A DNA stretch of 64,000 nt from Ornithinimicrobium pekingense DSM 21552. GTDB taxonomy: Bacteria > Actinomycetota > Actinomycetes > Actinomycetales > Dermatophilaceae. Numbering within the stretch: position 1 is the first letter of the stretch; every line of letters begins with the position of its first letter. Location of the stretch: positions 62,001 to 126,000 of the forward strand of contig NZ_ATWJ01000007.1 in assembly GCF_000421185.1 (NCBI RefSeq), given 5' to 3'. Positions 9,283 through 17,505 of this stretch are shown piece after piece. The translations under genes were made by a program, and so were the position numbers. A model generated the notes under the pieces. The model was not told the DNA's origin. It worked only from the letters and a program-made list of their open reading frames with translations, and did no database searches.

Positions 9283-10105
9283 CGCAGGCCAGACCCCTGC
9301 CGTCCGCCGCCCCCGACGGTCGGTCGGGCGCCGCCCGCAGCGTGCTCGTCACGAAGGTCTCGGCCCCCGGGCGCAGCCTCCCGGCCACGTCGAGGAAGGC
9401 CTCGCGCACGCGCTGTCCCGGCCAGTCCGCGGGCAGCACCTCCACGGGCAGGCCAGGGTCGCGGAAGAGGAACTTGCGCCACTCGTGCACCAGGGCGGTC
9501 CGCAGCGGGTAGGCCTCGTGGGGCGGGAGCCGCTCCAGGGAGGTCGGCTCCGGCAGGGTGGCGGCGAACTGCTGGTAGGCCGCGGCGAGGGCGCCCAGGT
9601 CCCACAGGCGCCCGGCCAGGGCCGTCGCGTCGTCCGTCTCGGGCGTGGCCGTCCACCCCGTCCACGCGGCACCGTGACCGGCCAGGGTCTCGTCGAGCTC
9701 GGGGCTGCGCCACGGGCTGGCCCACGTGCCGGGGGACAGACGTCCGTACCCGAGGTAGCCCAGCGACGCGGACACCCGGTCCCGCCGGCGGCGGTCCCCG
9801 TCGCCCCCGACCACGACCAGGTGCCAGGTGCCGGCCCAGGGGCGCGGACGGGCGGCGTAGATCCGCTCGTGCGCACGGGCCAGACGCTCCCGTGCCAGGG
9901 GCGTCGCGGCATACCCCCGCACCCCCTCCCGCCGCTGGGCCACGAGCCACCCCTCGCGCACCAGCCGGGAGACGGCGGTGCGGGCCGCAGCCGGCTGCAC
10001 CTGACAGCTCGAGGCGAGCGCGACGAGCCCCGCGACCGGGGCCCACCAGCCACGTTCGCGCAGGTGGTCGCCGTAGAGGTCGACGACGGCGGAGCGTGCG
10101 TGCAC
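9275..10105 (-). CDS. PaaX-family transcriptional regulator
   Basis: A 276-residue regulator. The N-terminus is a winged helix (SAVVDLYGDHLRERG, then TAVSRLVREGWLVAQRREGVRGY), followed by the PaaX central (ARPRPWAGTWHLVVV) and C-terminal domains ending in FLFRDPGLPVEVLPADWPG. PaaX represses phenylacetate degradation and is released by phenylacetyl-CoA. Here it sits just before a PaaG-like gene. An upstream GTG at 10126 exists, but I prefer GTG 10105, which begins VHARSAVVDLYG and has GATACT 6 bases upstream. The ligand is inferred from the family only. Confidence 0.82.
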   Translation of the reverse strand: MHARSAVVDLYGDHLRERGWWAPVAGLVALASSCQVQPAAARTAVSRLVREGWLVAQRREGVRGYAATPLARERLARAHERIYAARPRPWAGTWHLVVVGGDGDRRRRDRVSASLGYLGYGRLSPGTWASPWRSPELDETLAGHGAAWTGWTATPETDDATALAGRLWDLGALAAAYQQFAATLPEPTSLERLPPHEAYPLRTALVHEWRKFLFRDPGLPVEVLPADWPGQRVREAFLDVAGRLRPGAETFVTSTLRAAPDRPSGAADGRGLACVD

Positions 10106-10185
10106 CCCACCAGTATCACCGCACACCGGCGGGCAGCCGGGGGTCGGCGGCCTCTGCTGGATTAGGATGGGCTCACGAACCGGGA

Positions 10186-10232
10186 GATACTAGGGACGAG
10201 TGTCGAGAGCTCCCGCCGCGACGTGCGGCGGG
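10186..10232 (+). promoter_or_regulatory. Possible promoter and 5' UTR hairpin of the DUF3117 gene
   Basis: GATACT at 10186-10191 could be a -10 element, giving a 5' UTR of about 70 bases. An 8-base-pair stem (10212-10219 with 10225-10232, 5-base loop) lies in that leader, before the ribosome binding site AAGGAAGG. The role is unknown. Confidence 0.3.
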
Positions 10233-10268
10233 TGCAGCGTTCCTCGGCCGCCACAAGGAAGGGCAACC

Positions 10269-10436
10269 ATGGCAGCAATGAAGCCTCGCACCGGAGACGG
10301 GCCGTTGGAGGTCACCAAGGAAGGGCGCGGCATCGTCCTGCGCATGCCCCTGGAGGGGGGCGGCCGTCTGGTCGTGGAGATGAACGCTGACGAGGCGACG
10401 GCGCTCGGTCAGGCGATCAAAGAGTGTGTGGGCTGA
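10269..10436 (+). CDS. DUF3117 protein
   Basis: A 55-residue basic protein starting MAAMKPRTGDGPLEVTKEGRG, the highly conserved start of the DUF3117 family found across actinomycetes (Rv1211 in M. tuberculosis). It ends in ADEATALGQAIKECV. It folds as a small beta-rich domain with one helix by pattern; no function is known. AAGGAAGG lies about 7 bases before the ATG. The longer in-frame extension upstream is non-coding leader. It is a single-gene unit with its own strong terminator. Confidence 0.92.
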   Translation: MAAMKPRTGDGPLEVTKEGRGIVLRMPLEGGGRLVVEMNADEATALGQAIKECVG

Positions 10437-10458
10437 GCGCTCGCACCCCATGACGAGG

Positions 10459-10489
10459 AAGCCCCCGGACCGTGCCGGTCCGGGGGCTT
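10459..10489 (+). terminator. Terminator of the DUF3117 gene
   Basis: A 13-base-pair perfect stem (10459-10471 with 10477-10489), 5-base loop, stem beginning AA and ending TT. It also faces the end of the converging O-methyltransferase gene. Confidence 0.8.
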
Positions 10490-10511
10490 CGTGCTGTGCG
10501 CGGGCCTGCCG

Positions 10512-11144
10512 TCACCGGCGGACCGCGACGAACAGGCCGTCACCCACAGGCAGCAGGAGCGGCAGGAGCCGCTCGTCCGCCCGCAGCTTCTTGCCGAGGT
10601 CGCGCAGGAGGGTCGTCAGCTCGTCCCGGCTCGCCGGGTCGGCGACCCGGTCGTGCCACAGCATGTTGTCCAGCACCAGGACGCCCCCGGCACGCAGCAG
10701 CCGGATCGCCTGCTCCACGTAGACCGGGTAGCCCTCCTTGTCGGCGTCCACCAGGACCAGGTCGTAGGCGCCGTCGGTGAGGCGCCCCAGGACCTGCCCG
10801 GCGTCCCCGCTGATCACGCGGGTGCGCTGGGAGGGGATCCCGGCGGCCGCGTACGCCTCTCTGGCGGCCCGCTGGTGCTCGGGGTCGATGTCGATGGAGG
10901 TCAGGATGCCGTCGCGCGGCATACCCTGCAGCAGCCACAGCCCCGAGCTGCCCGCCCCGGTGCCCACCTCGACGACGTGCCGTGCCGAGACCGTCGCCGC
11001 CAGCAGTCTGAGCGTCGCCCCGGCAGCGTTGCTCACCGGGGTCGCGTCGAGCTGCTCGCCGCGCCGCTGCGCCTGCTCGATGACCGGGTGGGGGGTGATG
11101 AAGTCCTCGGCGTAGGCCAGCGAGGACACCTTCGCAGCTGCCAT
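10512..11144 (-). CDS. O-methyltransferase, class I SAM-dependent
   Basis: A 210-residue methyltransferase of the catechol O-methyltransferase-like family (Rv1220c type). SAM motif I is [16 protein letters not shown] (about residues 57-72). Then come [18 protein letters not shown], the metal-binding region [16 protein letters not shown], and [14 protein letters not shown]. The substrate is unknown. In mycobacteria the same gene lies divergent from sigE, as here. The start ATG 11144 is supported by TAGGGT 7 bases upstream. The much longer reading frame running back over sigE on the opposite strand is a shadow. Confidence 0.9.
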   Translation of the reverse strand: MAAAKVSSLAYAEDFITPHPVIEQAQRRGEQLDATPVSNAAGATLRLLAATVSARHVVEVGTGAGSSGLWLLQGMPRDGILTSIDIDPEHQRAAREAYAAAGIPSQRTRVISGDAGQVLGRLTDGAYDLVLVDADKEGYPVYVEQAIRLLRAGGVLVLDNMLWHDRVADPASRDELTTLLRDLGKKLRADERLLPLLLPVGDGLFVAVRR

Positions 11145-11157
11145 GGCGCCCACCCTA
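11145..11157 (-). promoter_or_regulatory. Leaderless promoter -10 of the O-methyltransferase
   Basis: TAGGGT on the minus strand (11152-11157), 7-base spacer, ATG. Divergent from the sigE promoter about 60 bases away. Confidence 0.55.
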
Positions 11158-11219
11158 TCTGCCCCGGCGAGCCGTCCCGGCCCGCGCGGGGTGTCCAGCG
11201 GGCTCCCAGCCGCTGGTGG

Positions 11220-11231
11220 CAGCATCGGGCC
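11220..11231 (+). promoter_or_regulatory. Possible leaderless -10 of sigE
   Basis: CAGCAT at 11220-11225, 6-base spacer, ATG. It matches only A at position 2 and T at position 6, but the spacing is the same as in the stronger examples. Confidence 0.35.
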
Positions 11232-11858
11232 ATGAACCCCCTGCAGCCGGACGTCGACGACCGCACCGCCGCGGTGCGCGACGAGCAGGCCTGGGTCCCG
11301 CCCACCTGGGACGAGGTCGTGCGCGAGCACTCGGCGCGCGTCTACCGGCTCGCCTACCGGCTCACCGGCGACCCGCACGAGGCCGAGGACCTGACCCAGG
11401 ACGTCTTCATCCGGGTCTTCCGCTCCCTCGACTCCTACCGGCCGGGCACCTTCGAGGGCTGGCTGCACCGCATCACCACCAACCTCTTCCTCGACAGGGT
11501 GCGTCGCCGGCAGCGGCTGCGGTTCGACGCACTGACCGACGAGCTGGCCGCACGCCTGCCGCTGCGCTCCTCGGGGGCCGACCCCGAGCAGGTCTACGAG
11601 ATGACGCACCTGGACTCCGAGATCCAGGCCGCCCTCGCCGCCCTGCCCCCGCAGTTCCGGGCCGCCGTCGTGCTGGCCGACATCGAGGGCCTGTCCTACG
11701 AGGAGGTCGCTCAGACCCTGGGGGTCAAGATGGGCACGGTGCGCTCCCGCATCCACCGCGGGCGCGCGCTGCTGCGCCAGTCGCTGTCGCACCGCAGGCC
11801 GACCCCTCACGGCCGGTCCGCGGCACCGCTGCGGCGGCCCGCCCCGGCTCTGGGCTGA
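11232..11858 (+). CDS. sigE: ECF sigma factor, SigE type
   Basis: A 208-residue ECF sigma factor. Region 2 spans about residues 35-100, with [29 protein letters not shown] and [20 protein letters not shown]. Region 4 contains [41 protein letters not shown]. The order O-methyltransferase (divergent), sigE, htrA, tatB, mrp matches the envelope-stress sigE locus of mycobacteria. The gene for the anti-sigma factor that normally separates sigE and htrA is absent: only 53 bases lie between them. The arginine-rich tail of about 25 residues after region 4 is not typical. How this sigma factor is restrained is unknown. Confidence 0.92.
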   Translation: MNPLQPDVDDRTAAVRDEQAWVPPTWDEVVREHSARVYRLAYRLTGDPHEAEDLTQDVFIRVFRSLDSYRPGTFEGWLHRITTNLFLDRVRRRQRLRFDALTDELAARLPLRSSGADPEQVYEMTHLDSEIQAALAALPPQFRAAVVLADIEGLSYEEVAQTLGVKMGTVRSRIHRGRALLRQSLSHRRPTPHGRSAAPLRRPAPALG

Positions 11859-11898
11859 GCACGGAGCCCTCCGCCCGTGCTGCCCCGCCCCCGCTTGG

Positions 11899-11911
11899 CA
11901 CAATCAGGTCC
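11899..11911 (+). promoter_or_regulatory. Leaderless promoter -10 of htrA
   Basis: CACAAT at 11899-11904, 7-base spacer, ATG. The same hexamer occurs before the general stress gene at 16971. Confidence 0.4.
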
Positions 11912-13285
11912 ATGAGCGACCCCACGCAGGGCATCGACGTCGACCGCACCGGCGCCCTGCCCCCTCCCGCCGGCCGCCCGGCCCCCCCGCCGGCCGGAGC
12001 AGCGGCGTACCCCGGGTGGAGCTCACCCGGCGAGCCCCTCGGGTCCGTCGCCCAGCACCCGCAGCCTCGGGCTGCCGACGGGGAGCCGCACGTCCCGGCT
12101 GCCGACCCGCAGCCGCACGGCCCGGCGCCCGCTGGTCCCTGGGCCGCCCCGCCCTCGGGCGCCCGTCGGCGGCACGCGCGCCCGGCGCGGCGCAGCGGCG
12201 TGCCGGTGGTGCTGGCCGCCCTGGTCGCCGGGCTCCTCGGCGGCCTGGGCGGAGGTGTCCTGGCCCAGGTCCTGGCCGGCGACCCCGCGCCCGTCACCCA
12301 GGGCAGAGGGACCGGTGCGCTCCCCGAGCCGGTCCCGGTCGTCGTGGCACCGGACGGGTCCATCCCCGGCCTGTCGCGCGCCGTGCTGCCGAGCGTGGCC
12401 CTCATCTCCGTCGGTGCCGGGGGCAACGACGGGCAGGGGTCGGGCTTCGTCATCCGTGAGGACGGCTACGTGCTGACGAACCATCACGTCATCGCCGCGT
12501 CCACCACCGGTGGGGGAATCACCGTCACGCTGCCCGGGGAGGAGCCCGTGCGCGCCGAGGTGGTCGGCTCCGACCCCGCCTACGACATCGCCGTGCTCAA
12601 GGTGGACCGGACGGGGCTGGCCGCCCTGCCGTTCGCCGACCCCGACGCGGTCGAGGTGGGACAGACGGTCGTGGCGGTCGGTGCACCGCTCGGTCTGGAC
12701 AGCACCGTGACCAGCGGGATCGTCTCCGCCATCGACCGTCCCGTCGTGGCCGGTCAGAGCGAGGACGTCAGCTACATCAACGCCATCCAGACGGACGCGG
12801 CGATCAACCCGGGCAACTCCGGCGGCCCGCTGCTCGACCTCGCCGGCAACGTCGTGGGGGTCAACTCGGCCATCGCCCAGATGCCCAGCAGCGCGCTCGC
12901 GCCGGCGGGCAGCATCGGGTTGGGCTTCGCCATCCCGGCCGAGCAGGCGGAGCGCACCGCCACCCAGCTCATCGAGACCGGCACGAGCCAGCACCCGGTG
13001 ATGGGGGTGCACATCGACCTGCAGTACACCGGTGACGGGGCGCGGGTCCTGGTGGAGAGCTCCTCGGGGGCCCCGGCGGTCATCCCGGGGGGCCCCGCCG
13101 AGAGTGCCGGGGTGCGGCCCGGTGACGTCATCGTCTCGGTGGACGGCACCCGCATCAGGGACTCTCAGCACCTGCTGGTCGTGCTGCGCTCCTACGCCGT
13201 CGGCGACACCGTCGAGATGGTGCTGCGTGACGATGCCGGGGACGAACGCACCGTGAGCATTACGCTGGCGGGCTCCGGCGGATAG
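11912..13285 (+). CDS. htrA: HtrA-family membrane serine protease with PDZ domain
   Basis: A 457-residue envelope protease. A proline-rich cytoplasmic tail (1-95) is followed by one membrane helix (about 97-121). The trypsin-like domain has catalytic His192 (TNHHVI), Asp225 (YDIAVL) and Ser303 (GNSGGP), and a C-terminal PDZ domain covers about 340-455. In the mycobacterial relative it degrades or processes damaged envelope proteins under SigE control. Here it follows sigE directly, but with its own leaderless promoter. The in-frame ORF beginning upstream at 11216 overlaps sigE and is not used. Confidence 0.93.
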   Translation: MSDPTQGIDVDRTGALPPPAGRPAPPPAGAAAYPGWSSPGEPLGSVAQHPQPRAADGEPHVPAADPQPHGPAPAGPWAAPPSGARRRHARPARRSGVPVVLAALVAGLLGGLGGGVLAQVLAGDPAPVTQGRGTGALPEPVPVVVAPDGSIPGLSRAVLPSVALISVGAGGNDGQGSGFVIREDGYVLTNHHVIAASTTGGGITVTLPGEEPVRAEVVGSDPAYDIAVLKVDRTGLAALPFADPDAVEVGQTVVAVGAPLGLDSTVTSGIVSAIDRPVVAGQSEDVSYINAIQTDAAINPGNSGGPLLDLAGNVVGVNSAIAQMPSSALAPAGSIGLGFAIPAEQAERTATQLIETGTSQHPVMGVHIDLQYTGDGARVLVESSSGAPAVIPGGPAESAGVRPGDVIVSVDGTRIRDSQHLLVVLRSYAVGDTVEMVLRDDAGDERTVSITLAGSGG

Positions 13286-13300
13286 CGTCCGCGCGGTCGG

Positions 13301-13306
13301 TAGGCT
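13301..13306 (+). promoter_or_regulatory. Promoter -10 of tatB
   Basis: TAGGCT lies 53 bases before the tatB GTG. This gives a leadered mRNA with AGGAGAGG just before the start, unlike the neighbouring leaderless genes. Confidence 0.4.
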
Positions 13307-13359
13307 GTGCCTCTGACCGGGCACCCCGCCCTGCCCCGCCCCGGACGCCGAGGAGAGGT

Positions 13360-13788
13360 GTGACGTTCTTCAACCTCACGAGCACGGAGATCGTCCTGCT
13401 CGTGCTCCTGGCGCTCCTCGTGCTCGGTCCGCGGCGGCTGCCGCACTATGCCGCGAGGCTGGCCCAGCTCGTCCGTCAGCTGCGCGACCTCGCCGAGGGG
13501 GCGAAGGGCCAGATCCGTGAGGAGATGGGTCCGGCCTTCGACGACATCGACTGGCGTCAGCTCGACCCCCGTCAGTACGACCCCCGCCGGATCGTGCGCG
13601 AGGCGCTCCGGGAGCCCGGCAGTCCCCGGCAGGCGGCGGGGGCTGCCGCCGCCGCGGCCCCCGGGGGCGCAGCTGCCGCCGGTGTGGGAGGCGCCGCGCC
13701 CGGCGCAGAACGGTCGACGGCCACCCTGCCCCGGGCGGGCGCGCACGACCCCTCCCTGCCCACGCCCTTCGACCCCGACGCCACCTGA
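13360..13788 (+). CDS. tatB: Twin-arginine translocase subunit TatB
   Basis: A 142-residue protein with an N-terminal membrane helix (about residues 6-22), the Gly-Pro hinge in LVLGPRRLPHYAARLAQLVRQLRDL, an amphipathic helix to about residue 65, and a disordered Ala/Gly/Pro-rich tail. TatB receives twin-arginine signal peptides in the Tat export complex. TatA and TatC are not in this window. The hinge and length favour TatB over TatA, and the position after sigE-htrA agrees. AGGAGAGG precedes the GTG. Confidence 0.88.
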   Translation: MTFFNLTSTEIVLLVLLALLVLGPRRLPHYAARLAQLVRQLRDLAEGAKGQIREEMGPAFDDIDWRQLDPRQYDPRRIVREALREPGSPRQAAGAAAAAAPGGAAAAGVGGAAPGAERSTATLPRAGAHDPSLPTPFDPDAT

Positions 13789-13807
13789 GGCGCCCGGGCC
13801 CGACGGC

Positions 13808-14950
13808 TCAGACGCGCGCGGTCGGCGTGATCCCCAGCTTGCGCCCGGCCAGACCGCGCCCGCGGCGCGCCAGCTGACGTGCGATGCCGCGCAGGGCCGT
13901 GCCGGCGGGAGAGTCGGGCGCCGAGGTGACCACGGGCCGGCCGCGGTCGCCGCCCTCGCGCAGGCTGACGTCCAGGGGCACCTGACCCAGGAGCGGGACG
14001 TCGGCGCCGATCGACCGGCTCAGCGACTCGGCCACGGCCTGGCCGCCGCCGCTGCCGAAGATCTCCTGCCTGGTGCCGTCGGGCAGCTCGAGCCAGGACA
14101 TGTTCTCGATGACCCCGACCAGGCGCTGGTGGGTCTGCAGCGCGATCGCCCCGGCCCGCTCGGCGACCTCGGCCGCGGCCTGCTGCGGGGTGGTCACGAC
14201 GATCAGCTCGCTGCCCGGCAGCAGCTGGGCGACCGAGATCGCGATGTCGCCGGTGCCCGGCGGCAGGTCGAGAAGCAGCACGTCGAGGTCGCCCCAGTAG
14301 ACGTCGGCGAGGAACTGCTGCACGGCGCGGTGCAGCATGGGGCCCCGCCACACGACGGGCTGGTTGCCCGGGACGAACATCCCGATCGAGATGACCTTCA
14401 CCCCGCCGGGCTCGGCGACCGGCGGCAGGATCATGTCGTCGACCTGGGTGGGCGGCAGGGAGACGCCCAGCATGCGCGGCACGGAGAAGCCGTAGATGTC
14501 GGCGTCGACGACACCGACGCGCAGGCCCTCCTCCGCGAGCGCCGCGGCGAGGTTGACCGTCACCGACGACTTGCCGACGCCGCCCTTGCCGGAGGCGACG
14601 GCATACACGGTCGTCAGGGAGTCGGGGCGGGCGAAGGGGATCTCCCGCTCGGCGGCGCCCCCGCGGAGCTGGTCGCGCAGCGCCCCCCGCTGCTCGTCGC
14701 TCATCACCCCCAGCTGGACGTCCACGCCGGTGACCCCGTCCACCCGCGCGAGCGCGGCGGTGGTGTCGCGGGTGATGGTGTCCTTCATCGGGCAGCCGGC
14801 GACCGTCAGCAGGACGGTCACCCGGACCCTGCCGTCGTCGGAGACGTCGACCGCCTCGACCATGCCGAGCTCGGTGATGGGCTTGCGGATCTCGGGGTCG
14901 TTGACGGTCGCGAGGGCGGCCTGGAGGGCCTCGGTGCTGGGGACGGGCAT
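13808..14950 (-). CDS. mrp: Mrp/ApbC-type iron-sulfur carrier ATPase
   Basis: A 380-residue P-loop ATPase. An N-terminal MIP18-type domain (about 1-85) is followed by the deviant Walker A GKGGVGKSSVTVNLA (from residue 121), VGVVDADIYGFSVPRML and LLLDLPPGTGD. Proteins of this family carry Fe-S clusters to target enzymes. The CPxC motif that binds the bridging cluster in enterobacterial Mrp is replaced by ELPDG, so cluster handling may differ. Two starts are possible. ATG 14950 is preferred because TAGCAT lies 7 bases before it, while the longer start at 14959 would sit inside that promoter. Confidence 0.92.
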   Translation of the reverse strand: MPVPSTEALQAALATVNDPEIRKPITELGMVEAVDVSDDGRVRVTVLLTVAGCPMKDTITRDTTAALARVDGVTGVDVQLGVMSDEQRGALRDQLRGGAAEREIPFARPDSLTTVYAVASGKGGVGKSSVTVNLAAALAEEGLRVGVVDADIYGFSVPRMLGVSLPPTQVDDMILPPVAEPGGVKVISIGMFVPGNQPVVWRGPMLHRAVQQFLADVYWGDLDVLLLDLPPGTGDIAISVAQLLPGSELIVVTTPQQAAAEVAERAGAIALQTHQRLVGVIENMSWLELPDGTRQEIFGSGGGQAVAESLSRSIGADVPLLGQVPLDVSLREGGDRGRPVVTSAPDSPAGTALRGIARQLARRGRGLAGRKLGITPTARV

Positions 14951-14963
14951 GCTCTCCATGCTA
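14951..14963 (-). promoter_or_regulatory. Leaderless promoter -10 of mrp
   Basis: TAGCAT on the minus strand (14958-14963), 7-base spacer, ATG 14950. The spacer reads GGAGAGC, so it could also act as a weak ribosome binding site. Confidence 0.5.
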
Positions 14964-15000
14964 AGCGTCCCGGCTGGGCGCTCCCGATCGCGGGGGCCGC

Positions 15001-15576
15001 TCAGGCGTCGGCGGGTCCGGGGCGCCCGCGCTCGGCCCGGCCCTGCTCGCGTCCGCGCTCCTCGGCCCGGGTCTCCATCTCCTCCAGCAGGCCGCGCAGC
15101 TCGGAGCGCACGAAGTCACGGGTGGCGACCTCACGCATGGCCAGGCGCAGTGCCGCGACCTCCCGGGTGAGGAACTCCGTGTCGGCCAGGCCCTGCTCGT
15201 CCCTGGCCCGGTCCTGCTCCACCTGCACCCGGTCGCGGTCGGCCTGACGGTTCTGCGCCAGGAGGATGAGCGGTGCCGCGTAGGACGCCTGCAGGCTCAG
15301 CATGAGCGTCAGGAAGATGAAGGCGTAGGGGTCGAACGTCAGGGACGCCGGGGCCAGCACGTTCCAGGCGATCCAGACGATGACGAACAGGGTCATCCAC
15401 ACCAGGAAGCGGGCGGTGCCCATGAACCGGGCGAAGCGCTCGGCGAACGCGCCGAAGCTCTCGGGGTCCATCCGTCGTTGCGTCACCCAGCGGCGGCGCT
15501 TGGCCAGGGGCTGGTCCAGGCGCTCGGCGGCGAGGCGGTCGCTGGTGGCCGGTCGGCGGCGGGCCGGCTCAGACAT
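15001..15576 (-). CDS. DUF1003 membrane protein
   Basis: A 191-residue protein with two membrane helices (about residues 56-76 and 84-104) flanked by the DUF1003 pattern: RRRWVTQRRMDPESFGAFAERFARFMGTARFLVWMT, then YAFIFLTLMLSLQASYAAPLILLAQNRQ. The C-terminal half is a charged coiled coil. No function is known. The ATG overlaps the end of the MgtE-domain gene by 8 bases, and the same pair is conserved in mycobacteria (Rv1231c/Rv1232c region), so it probably forms an operon with it. Confidence 0.85.
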   Translation of the reverse strand: MSEPARRRPATSDRLAAERLDQPLAKRRRWVTQRRMDPESFGAFAERFARFMGTARFLVWMTLFVIVWIAWNVLAPASLTFDPYAFIFLTLMLSLQASYAAPLILLAQNRQADRDRVQVEQDRARDEQGLADTEFLTREVAALRLAMREVATRDFVRSELRGLLEEMETRAEERGREQGRAERGRPGPADA

Positions 15577-16861
15577 CGGCCACCTCGGTCACGTTGTCAC
15601 GGTCCTCACGCCAGTCGTCGGGCAGGATGTGGTCGAGGACGTCGTCGACCGTCACCGCGCCGACGAGCCGTCCCTCGGGGTCGGTCACCGGCAGGGCGAC
15701 GAGGTTGTAGGTGGCCAGGGCACGGGTGACCTCGCCCAGGGGCGCCTCGGGGGAGAGCGGGTCGACGTCGGGGTCCAGGATCGAGCCGACCGGCTGGTGC
15801 GGGGGCTCGCGCAGCAGCCGCTGGATGTGGACGCTGCCCAGCAGCCGGCCGGTGGGGGTCTCGTGCGGTGGGCGCGTGACGAAGACCAGGGAGGCGATCG
15901 CCGGGTGGACCTCCTCGCGGCGGACCAGCGCCAGCGCCTCGGCGATGCTCGCCTCGGGCCCGAGGATGATCGGCTCGGTCGTCATCAGGCCGCCGGCGGT
16001 GTCCTCGTCGTAGGTCAGCAGGCGCCTGATGTCCGCCGCCTCGTCGGGCTCCATCAGCTGCAGCAGCTCCTCCTGCGTCGCGGCGGGCAGGTCGGAGAGC
16101 AGGTCCGTGGCGTCGTCGGGCTGCATGACCTCGAGGATGTCGGCCGCCCGGTCGGTCGGCAGGTGCGTGAGGATCTCCAGACGGTCGTCGTCGGGCAGCT
16201 CCTCCAGGACGTCGGCGAGCGTCTCGTCGTCGAGGGCGTCGGCGACCTCCGCCCGGCGCTTGGGGGTGAGGTCGTGGATCGCCTCCGCCAGGTCCTGGGG
16301 CTTGAGGTCCTCGTAGGCCTCGAGCAGGGCCGTCGCGGCCTGGGCCGGACCCGCCTCCTGGAGGCCGTCCACGTCCTCGGGGTCGACGAGGACGGTCTCC
16401 CCGCGACGGCGGCGCAGCCGCAGCCCACGGGAGGAGCCCGCCTCGACGCCCTTGCGGACGAAGAGCTTGGTCAGCCGCCAGTCCCCGCTGCGCTGCTGGT
16501 CCATGGCGATGTCCTCGATCACCGCCGGGACGGGTTCACCGTCCTCGTCCACCGTGACCCGCCGGTCGAACAGCTCGCCGACCACGAGGGTCTCGCCGGG
16601 CCGTTGCTGGAAGCGGCGCATGTTGACCAGGCCCGTGGTGATGACCTGGCCCGCGTCGATGGAGGTCACCCGGGTGATGGGCACGAAGACACGCCGCCGG
16701 CCGGGCACCTCGACGACGAGCCCGATGACGCGCGGGCCGTGCTGGGCCCCCCGTCCGGTGAGCGTCACCACCACGTCGCGCACCCGGCCGACCTCGTCGC
16801 CGATCGGGTCGAAGACGCTCATCCCGTTGAGACGGGCGACGAAGACGCGGGGGGAGCTCAC
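15569..16861 (-). CDS. MgtE N-terminal/CBS domain protein with PRC-barrel
   Basis: A 430-residue soluble protein: a PRC-barrel-like N-terminus (about 1-160), an MgtE_N superhelix rich in Asp and Leu (about 170-290; DLAEAIHDLTPKRRAEVADALDD), and two CBS motifs (about 295-420). It has no membrane helices, so unlike true MgtE it cannot itself transport magnesium. Sensing Mg or nucleotides and regulating a partner is inferred. The DUF1003 membrane protein encoded next to it is a candidate partner. The GTG start is supported by TATCCT 7 bases upstream; the frame continues upstream but without promoter support. Confidence 0.85.
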   Translation of the reverse strand: MSSPRVFVARLNGMSVFDPIGDEVGRVRDVVVTLTGRGAQHGPRVIGLVVEVPGRRRVFVPITRVTSIDAGQVITTGLVNMRRFQQRPGETLVVGELFDRRVTVDEDGEPVPAVIEDIAMDQQRSGDWRLTKLFVRKGVEAGSSRGLRLRRRRGETVLVDPEDVDGLQEAGPAQAATALLEAYEDLKPQDLAEAIHDLTPKRRAEVADALDDETLADVLEELPDDDRLEILTHLPTDRAADILEVMQPDDATDLLSDLPAATQEELLQLMEPDEAADIRRLLTYDEDTAGGLMTTEPIILGPEASIAEALALVRREEVHPAIASLVFVTRPPHETPTGRLLGSVHIQRLLREPPHQPVGSILDPDVDPLSPEAPLGEVTRALATYNLVALPVTDPEGRLVGAVTVDDVLDHILPDDWREDRDNVTEVADV

Positions 16862-16874
16862 GAGGTGAAGGATA
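16862..16874 (-). promoter_or_regulatory. Leaderless promoter -10 of the MgtE-domain gene
   Basis: TATCCT on the minus strand (16869-16874), 7-base spacer, GTG. Divergent from the general stress gene. Confidence 0.55.
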
Positions 16875-16958
16875 CCGAGCACGTCACCTGCGGACCCTGC
16901 GGCGGTCGTCCTGCCCGGTGGGGGGCGTCCGGAGTCGCCGGTCCCTGCCGGGGCGCGG

Positions 16959-16970
16959 CACAATGGCTGC
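16959..16970 (+). promoter_or_regulatory. Leaderless promoter -10 of the general stress gene
   Basis: CACAAT at 16959-16964, 6-base spacer, GTG. Confidence 0.45.
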
Positions 16971-17480
16971 GTGACCTCACCAGCACGCACCCCCGGACGT
17001 CCCGGGCCCGGCCCGGTCCTCGCCCTGGACTACCCGATGAGCCTCGGCGTGTTCGAGAAGTACGAGGAGGCCCAGGCCGTCGTCGACTACCTCTCCGACC
17101 AGGAGTTCCCCGTCGAGCAGTGCATGATCGTCGGGACCGAGCTCAAGCAGGTCGAGCGGGTCACCGGCCGCCTGACCACGGGCCGCGTCGCGCTGGGCGG
17201 GCTGCTCTCCGGCGTCTGGCTGGGCCTGTTCGTCGGGCTGATCTTCGCGCTCTTCGCCCAGACCGGCGACGCCCTCTTCACCGTCCTGGGCTCGGTGCTG
17301 TTCGGCGCCTTCTTCGGCCTGGTCTGGGCGCTGATCGGCTACTCGATGACCCGTGGACAGCGTGACTTCGTGTCCGTCTCCCAGGTGGTCGCGACCCGCT
17401 ACGAGGTGCTCACCGAGCACAAGCTCGCGCAGCAAGCCCGCGACCTGCTCGACCAGCGGCCGGGGGCCACGCTGACCTGA
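16971..17480 (+). CDS. General stress protein 17M-like membrane protein
   Basis: A 169-residue protein. The N-terminal alpha/beta part SLGVFEKYEEAQAVVDYLSDQEFPVEQCMIVG matches the general stress protein 17M/YflT pattern. Two close membrane helices follow (about residues 75-95 and 103-125), then a short C-terminal domain ending in DLLDQRPGA. It is the equivalent of Rv1234 at the same place in mycobacteria. Function is unknown; a stress role is family inference. It is divergent from the MgtE-domain gene. Confidence 0.82.
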   Translation: MTSPARTPGRPGPGPVLALDYPMSLGVFEKYEEAQAVVDYLSDQEFPVEQCMIVGTELKQVERVTGRLTTGRVALGGLLSGVWLGLFVGLIFALFAQTGDALFTVLGSVLFGAFFGLVWALIGYSMTRGQRDFVSVSQVVATRYEVLTEHKLAQQARDLLDQRPGATLT

Positions 17481-17505
17481 CGGGCCGGGCCGGGCGCGAC
17501 CTGCC

